Source: Bacteroidales bacterium (GTDB lineage Bacteria; Bacteroidota; Bacteroidia; Bacteroidales; Bacteroidaceae). Taken from it: a stretch of 18,038 nucleotides of DNA. The DNA is taken from the NCBI GenBank assembly GCA_004558865.1, contig SFCY01000040.1, forward strand, positions 1 to 18,038, given 5' to 3'. Under the pieces are notes generated by a model. The model saw only the letters and a list, made by a program, of their open reading frames with translations, had not been told where the DNA came from and ran no database searches. This document shows positions 15,317 through 18,038 of this stretch, piece by piece (positions within the stretch are counted from its first letter, which is position 1; the number at the start of each line of letters is the position of its first letter). The position numbers were made by a program, and so were the translations under genes.

Positions 15317-17305
15317 ATGAGAACCCTTAACACAAAAGTCTTGCTTGCTGGCGCGGCCCTCTGCATGAGCCTCACGGCTTCTGCCCAGGCTGTGAACAAC
15401 AACAAGGCTGACCAAATCGACTACTCCAAGGAGATTACCGAGGCCGAGTACACCGCGGCCTACAATGCGCTCAAGGTGGAGATTGGCCAGGCCCTGAGCG
15501 GCCTCTATGGTCTGCGTGGCGGCAAGAACGGCGAGATGCCCGGCGCCCACGCCTACCAGTACCAGTTCTGCCTCGGCCCCGACAACTACGTGCAGTACAG
15601 CTGTGTGCCCCATTCCGACTTCCCCTACGGCGGTTTCACGCTGCGCTCCACCTACGACCTCTGCAAAGGCTCCATCAGCGGCCCCAAGGGTGGCTACGAC
15701 TTTGTACGCCAGGGCGTGGTGCCCATCCTCAACGACGACAACATCAACAACATCCCCGAACTCAAGGCTGCCTACCTGCTCTTCTACGACTATGCGGCCA
15801 TCGAGAACGTGGACCTCTTCGGCCCCGTGCCATACACCGACTTCAAGAACAACGTCGACAAGTCGCCCTTCACCTATCAGGACATGCGCACCGTCTACTA
15901 CACCGTAGAGGCCAACATCCGCGACATCGTGGCCTGCTTCAAGAACTTCTCTAATCGTCCCGACTGGTACAAGAAGAAGCTCAACGGTGTGTTCAACGGC
16001 CAGCTGCCTTTCTTCAAGAACGTCAACTACCAGAAGCAGGGCATGGACCGCTTGGCACGCTTCGCCAACTCGCTCAAGCTGCGCATGGCCATCCACATCG
16101 CCTCCGTTGAACCTGAGACCGCCAAGAAGTGGGCTGAGGAGGCCGTGCAGAGCGGCGTTATCGAGTCTGTCGACGGCGAGGCCGCGCTCTTCACCTCAAC
16201 GCTGGGCTTCGCCCATCCGCTGATCCAGGTCTCCGAGTGGGGCGACAGCCGCATGGGTGCCTCTTTCGAGAGCCTGCTCATGAGCCTCGACCATCCCTAC
16301 AGCAAATATCTCTTCATGCAGAACTCCGACCCCATCACCAAGACCGGCACGCAAGGCTCGGCTCCTGCCATGACGCAGCCCGACACCCGCATCATCGGTA
16401 TGCGCGACGGCACGGTGCCCGGTGTGGGACAGGCCGTGGGAGCCAACCCCTACATCGCCTTCAGCAAACTCGACAACACCTACCTTGGCGAGATGATGCC
16501 TCCCTGCTATCTCATGAAGCTCAGCGAGGTGCAGTTCCTGCGCGCCGAGGGCGCCCTGCGCGGCTGGAACATGGGCGGCACTGCCCAGGAGTTCTACGAG
16601 GACGGCATCCGCAACGCCTATCTTGAGGACCGCGAGTTTGACGGCGTGAAGTACGCCGACTACGTAGACGACTACATGAACCTCGCCAAGGCCAAGGACT
16701 ACACCTACGTGGATCCCACGGGCAACACGCCCGACATGCCCAGCGTGACGAAGATTGGCGTGAAGTGGGACGAGAGCCTCGACCGCGAGACCAAGCTCGA
16801 GATGATCATCACCCAGAAGTATATCGCCTCCTTCCCCTACAGCTTCGAGCCGTTTGTGGACCTGCGCCGCACCGGCTATCCCAAGCTCTTCCCCGTGCTG
16901 AATGTCGCCGACGGCGACGGCTCCCTGAAGCAGGGCGACCAGATGCGCCGCATCCCCTGGGCTTCCGACGATCCTCAGACCATCAAGGACATCAACGCCA
17001 CCGCCATTCCCGCTCTTGGCGGCCCCGACCAGATGGCCACCCGCCTGTGGTGGGACACGGGCAAGAACTTCCCCGATGCCACAGCCATCAGCAATGTCGA
17101 CGGCGGCAAGTCTGAGGCCACCGTTCGCGCGGCCAATGGCATGCTGCTCATCGAGGGCGCCGACCACGCATGGGTCTACGACACCGCCGGCCGCCTCGTC
17201 AGCGAGTCTGCCAACCCCTCCACCATGCGCCTTGCCAAGGGCGTCTATGTGGTGCGTACGCAGAGCAATGGCGTCAAGGCCAGCTCCAAGGTGGTCGTGA
17301 GATAA
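15317..17305 (+). CDS. SusD/RagB-family glycan-binding protein, non-lipoprotein, with T9SS tail
   Basis: A 662-residue SusD-family protein, the expected lid and glycan-binding partner of the SusC in this locus. The SusD fold covers about residues 28-585: KADQIDYSKEI, LRGGKNGEMPGAHAYQYQF, VDLFGPVPYTDF, RFANSLKLRMAIHIA, YLMKLSEVQFLRAEGALRGW, then YSFEPFVDLRRTGYPKLF and RIPWASDD, ending RLWWDTGKNF (W578, W579), a usual SusD terminus. Two things are unlike the family. The N-terminus is a plain Sec signal peptide (ending TASAQA); the only Cys, C16, is preceded by Leu and makes no lipobox. After residue 587 there is a tail of about 75 residues with T9SS type A sorting features (AWVYDTAGRLV, AKGVYVVRTQ, end KVVVR), similar to the tail of GH85 enzyme 2. 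It lies 183 nt after that gene rather than next to susC. Family assignment is firm; the T9SS route is inferred. Confidence 0.93.
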   Translation: MRTLNTKVLLAGAALCMSLTASAQAVNNNKADQIDYSKEITEAEYTAAYNALKVEIGQALSGLYGLRGGKNGEMPGAHAYQYQFCLGPDNYVQYSCVPHSDFPYGGFTLRSTYDLCKGSISGPKGGYDFVRQGVVPILNDDNINNIPELKAAYLLFYDYAAIENVDLFGPVPYTDFKNNVDKSPFTYQDMRTVYYTVEANIRDIVACFKNFSNRPDWYKKKLNGVFNGQLPFFKNVNYQKQGMDRLARFANSLKLRMAIHIASVEPETAKKWAEEAVQSGVIESVDGEAALFTSTLGFAHPLIQVSEWGDSRMGASFESLLMSLDHPYSKYLFMQNSDPITKTGTQGSAPAMTQPDTRIIGMRDGTVPGVGQAVGANPYIAFSKLDNTYLGEMMPPCYLMKLSEVQFLRAEGALRGWNMGGTAQEFYEDGIRNAYLEDREFDGVKYADYVDDYMNLAKAKDYTYVDPTGNTPDMPSVTKIGVKWDESLDRETKLEMIITQKYIASFPYSFEPFVDLRRTGYPKLFPVLNVADGDGSLKQGDQMRRIPWASDDPQTIKDINATAIPALGGPDQMATRLWWDTGKNFPDATAISNVDGGKSEATVRAANGMLLIEGADHAWVYDTAGRLVSESANPSTMRLAKGVYVVRTQSNGVKASSKVVVR

Positions 17306-17380
17306 TCCCCTGCGGTTTTCCCATAGCCCACCGTGGCTTTCTTACAGCCCACCGTGGCTTTCGATAGCCCTCTGTGGTTG
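17304..17380. repeat. Four-unit tandem repeat, period about 21 nt
   Basis: AGCCCACCGTGGCTTTC occurs exactly at 17325-17341 and 17346-17362. A diverged third copy (AGCCCTCTGTGGTTG) lies at 17366, and a weaker leading copy at 17304 overlaps the SusD stop codon. The array lies within the 3' untranslated region, before the terminator. Confidence 0.65.
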
Positions 17381-17415
17381 AATGACAACCCAAGAGTAAG
17401 TTTTAAGTCAACAAT

Positions 17416-17455
17416 AAGCCGGCAACCGTCTTCCATGGCGTGTTGCCGGCTTTTT
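17416..17455 (+). terminator. Rho-independent terminator of the PUL operon
   Basis: AAGCCGGCAAC (17416-17426) pairs perfectly over 11 bp with GTTGCCGGCTT (17442-17452) around a 15-nt loop. It is followed by TTTTT, CTGTA and a further TTTTT. It lies 111 nt after the SusD stop and is the clearest terminator in the window. Confidence 0.9.
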
Positions 17456-17486
17456 CTGTATTTTTCTGCCCGGGAGGTCCGCTGCC

Positions 17487-17590
17487 CTCAGCGGACAACC
17501 TTATCTCAGCGGACACCCTTATTCAAGTTGACAATCTTATACCAGTTGACAACCTTATATAAGGTTCAACCTTATATCAGTTGACACTTA
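17487..17590. repeat. Six-unit degenerate tandem repeat, period 18 nt
   Basis: Units start at 17487, 17505, 17523, 17541, 17559 and 17576. The first two are CTCAGCGGACAACCTTAT and CTCAGCGGACACCCTTAT. The next two change AGCGGACA to AGTTGACA, the fifth is 17 nt and diverged, and the sixth is partial. The (A/G)GACA(A/C)CCTTAT core keeps the register. Confidence 0.75.
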
Positions 17591-17670
17591 AATCGATAAG
17601 CCTGTTTGGCACTATGGTGGATTTACTGTGATTCCGAGCCCTGTTTCACGCGTCGTCATGGGCCACCTGC

Positions 17671-17758
17671 GTTTCGTGGCAACTGCCACGATTTTTCGCG
17701 CCAATTGCTACGATATTTCGTGCCAACTGCCACGATAGTTCGTGCCAACTGCCATTGT
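17671..17758. repeat. Four-unit tandem repeat, period exactly 22 nt
   Basis: Units begin at 17671, 17693, 17715 and 17737, with consensus TTTCGTGCCAACTGCCACGA and two variable bases. All four units are 22 nt with no indels. The core GTGGCAACTGCCAC in unit 1 is nearly self-complementary, so each unit could form a small hairpin or bind a dimeric protein. Confidence 0.8.
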
Positions 17759-17797
17759 TCTTCACTAACTTGAAAAAACGTCTCTTTTCGATAGAGA

Positions 17798-17832
17798 GGG
17801 ATAGCCTTACGAGCAAGCTCGACGGCTATCCC
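17798..17832. repeat. Hairpin with 9-bp outer stem
   Basis: GGGATAGCC (17798-17806) pairs perfectly with GGCTATCCC (17824-17832). Inside, CGAG (17810-17813) pairs with CTCG (17818-17821). There is no U-run on either side. It lies between the 22-nt array and the inverted-repeat element. Confidence 0.55.
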
Positions 17833-17863
17833 ATAGATGAGCCTCATTCCCTAAGGGGTAAAG

Positions 17864-18038
17864 CCTGTCCATGACGAAAATTGCCTGGGCATAAAATTGC
17901 GCCAAAGGCGCATAAAATCAGCGCATCCTTACATCTGCACAAAAGCGGTTTGGAATGCCTTGACTTGAAGCTTTCTGCCGTAGAATTTTATGCGCGTAAG
18001 CGCAATTTTACGCGATAGCGATTTTCGTCATGGGCAGG
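17864..18038. mobile_element. MITE-like inverted-repeat element (right end at window edge)
   Basis: The outer arms, 17864-17884 and 18018-18038, are inverted copies matching at 19 of 21 positions, and both mismatches would be G-U pairs in RNA. Inner arms at 17890-17919 and 17983-18012 are also inverted copies (ATAAAATTGCGC and GCGCAATTTTA cores), each with its own GCGC-loop-GCGC hairpin. About 60 nt of unique sequence separates them. No transposase is present. The arms may extend past the window, and target-site duplications cannot be tested. It could instead be a long structured RNA or a dispersed palindromic repeat. Confidence 0.55.

Larger units (their letters stand above)
4089..17305 (+). 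other. Polysaccharide utilization locus for N-glycan release and uptake
   Basis: Five plus-strand genes run in order: GH85, SusC, 57-residue lipoprotein, GH85, SusD-like. The spacers are 21, 16, 43 and 183 nt. The first four are tightly packed and the whole set ends at one strong terminator, so a single operon is likely. The large hairpin before the last gene may change its share of expression. Endo-acting GH85 enzymes beside a SusC/D system point to host or yeast N-glycans as the substrate. No exo-glycosidase (for example mannosidase or hexosaminidase), inner-membrane permease or regulator is seen, so later degradation must be encoded elsewhere. Confidence 0.82.
17306..18038. other. Repeat-rich non-coding region downstream of the PUL
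   Basis: No credible gene is present in these 733 bases. The region holds, in order, a 21-nt-period array, the PUL terminator, an 18-nt-period array, a 22-nt-period array, a 9-bp-stem hairpin, and an inverted-repeat element reaching the window edge. Positions 17591-17670 carry nothing I recognise, except an 11-nt match (TCGTCATGGGC, 17653-17663) to the right arm of that element. The one minus-strand ORF over 17656-17847 is a translation of the 22-nt repeats. Confidence 0.7.

Noticed and set aside
15330..15395. Lipoprotein signal on the SusD body using Cys16
   Set aside because: The residues before C16 are Ala-Ala-Leu; a lipobox needs a small residue (Gly, Ala or Ser) at -1. The TASAQA sequence downstream is a normal signal peptidase I site.
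17656..17847. 63-residue minus-strand ORF
   Set aside because: It spans the 22-nt array and a hairpin; its translation follows the repeat units and shows no family motif, and no promoter or leader is visible.

Overview
The window looks like a chromosomal stretch from a high-GC Bacteroidota, most likely order Bacteroidales and possibly a Prevotella-like lineage. The support is a SusC/SusD nutrient-uptake pair, T9SS-type C-terminal sorting domains, a Bacteroidetes-style -7 element (TAnnTTTG), A-rich leaders in place of Shine-Dalgarno sites, and an AAA-ATPase_like/PD-(D/E)XK protein of a type that is multi-copy in this phylum. The genus cannot be fixed from the sequence alone.

Layout. Positions 1-427 are non-coding, with short tandem repeats and a perfect 14-bp hairpin. 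On the minus strand, 428-1993 encodes an AAA-ATPase_like/PD-(D/E)XK protein with its own predicted promoter. Positions 1994-2344 are intergenic and seem to hold the degraded 3' end of a TonB-dependent receptor. On the plus strand, rnhB (2345-2968) overlaps by 4 nt a WYL-domain regulator (2965-3867). From 4089 to 17305 there is one plus-strand polysaccharide utilization locus (PUL): GH85 endo-beta-N-acetylglucosaminidase 1, a SusC-type transporter, a 57-residue lipoprotein, GH85 enzyme 2, and a SusD-family protein. A strong rho-independent terminator follows at 17416-17455. The last 730 bases are non-coding and dense in repeats: three tandem arrays with periods of 21, 18 and 22 nt, a hairpin, and a palindromic MITE-like element that runs to the window edge.

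How the locus probably works. Both GH85 enzymes keep the catalytic Asn-x-Glu pair. They should cut the chitobiose core of N-glycans at the cell surface, where their C-terminal sorting domains would place them. The SusC barrel would import the released glycans.

The most unusual feature is the SusD partner. Directly after susC, where a complete lipoprotein SusD is expected, there is only a stub: signal peptide, lipobox, and about 35 residues resembling a SusD N-terminal anchor. The SusD body lies 3.8 kb further on, behind the second GH85 gene. It starts with a plain Sec signal peptide without a lipobox and carries a T9SS-type C-terminal tail after the usual SusD end. This reads as a SusD split into a lipid-anchored peptide and a separately exported binding protein that has been moved to the T9SS route. 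It is the best candidate here for an undescribed arrangement.
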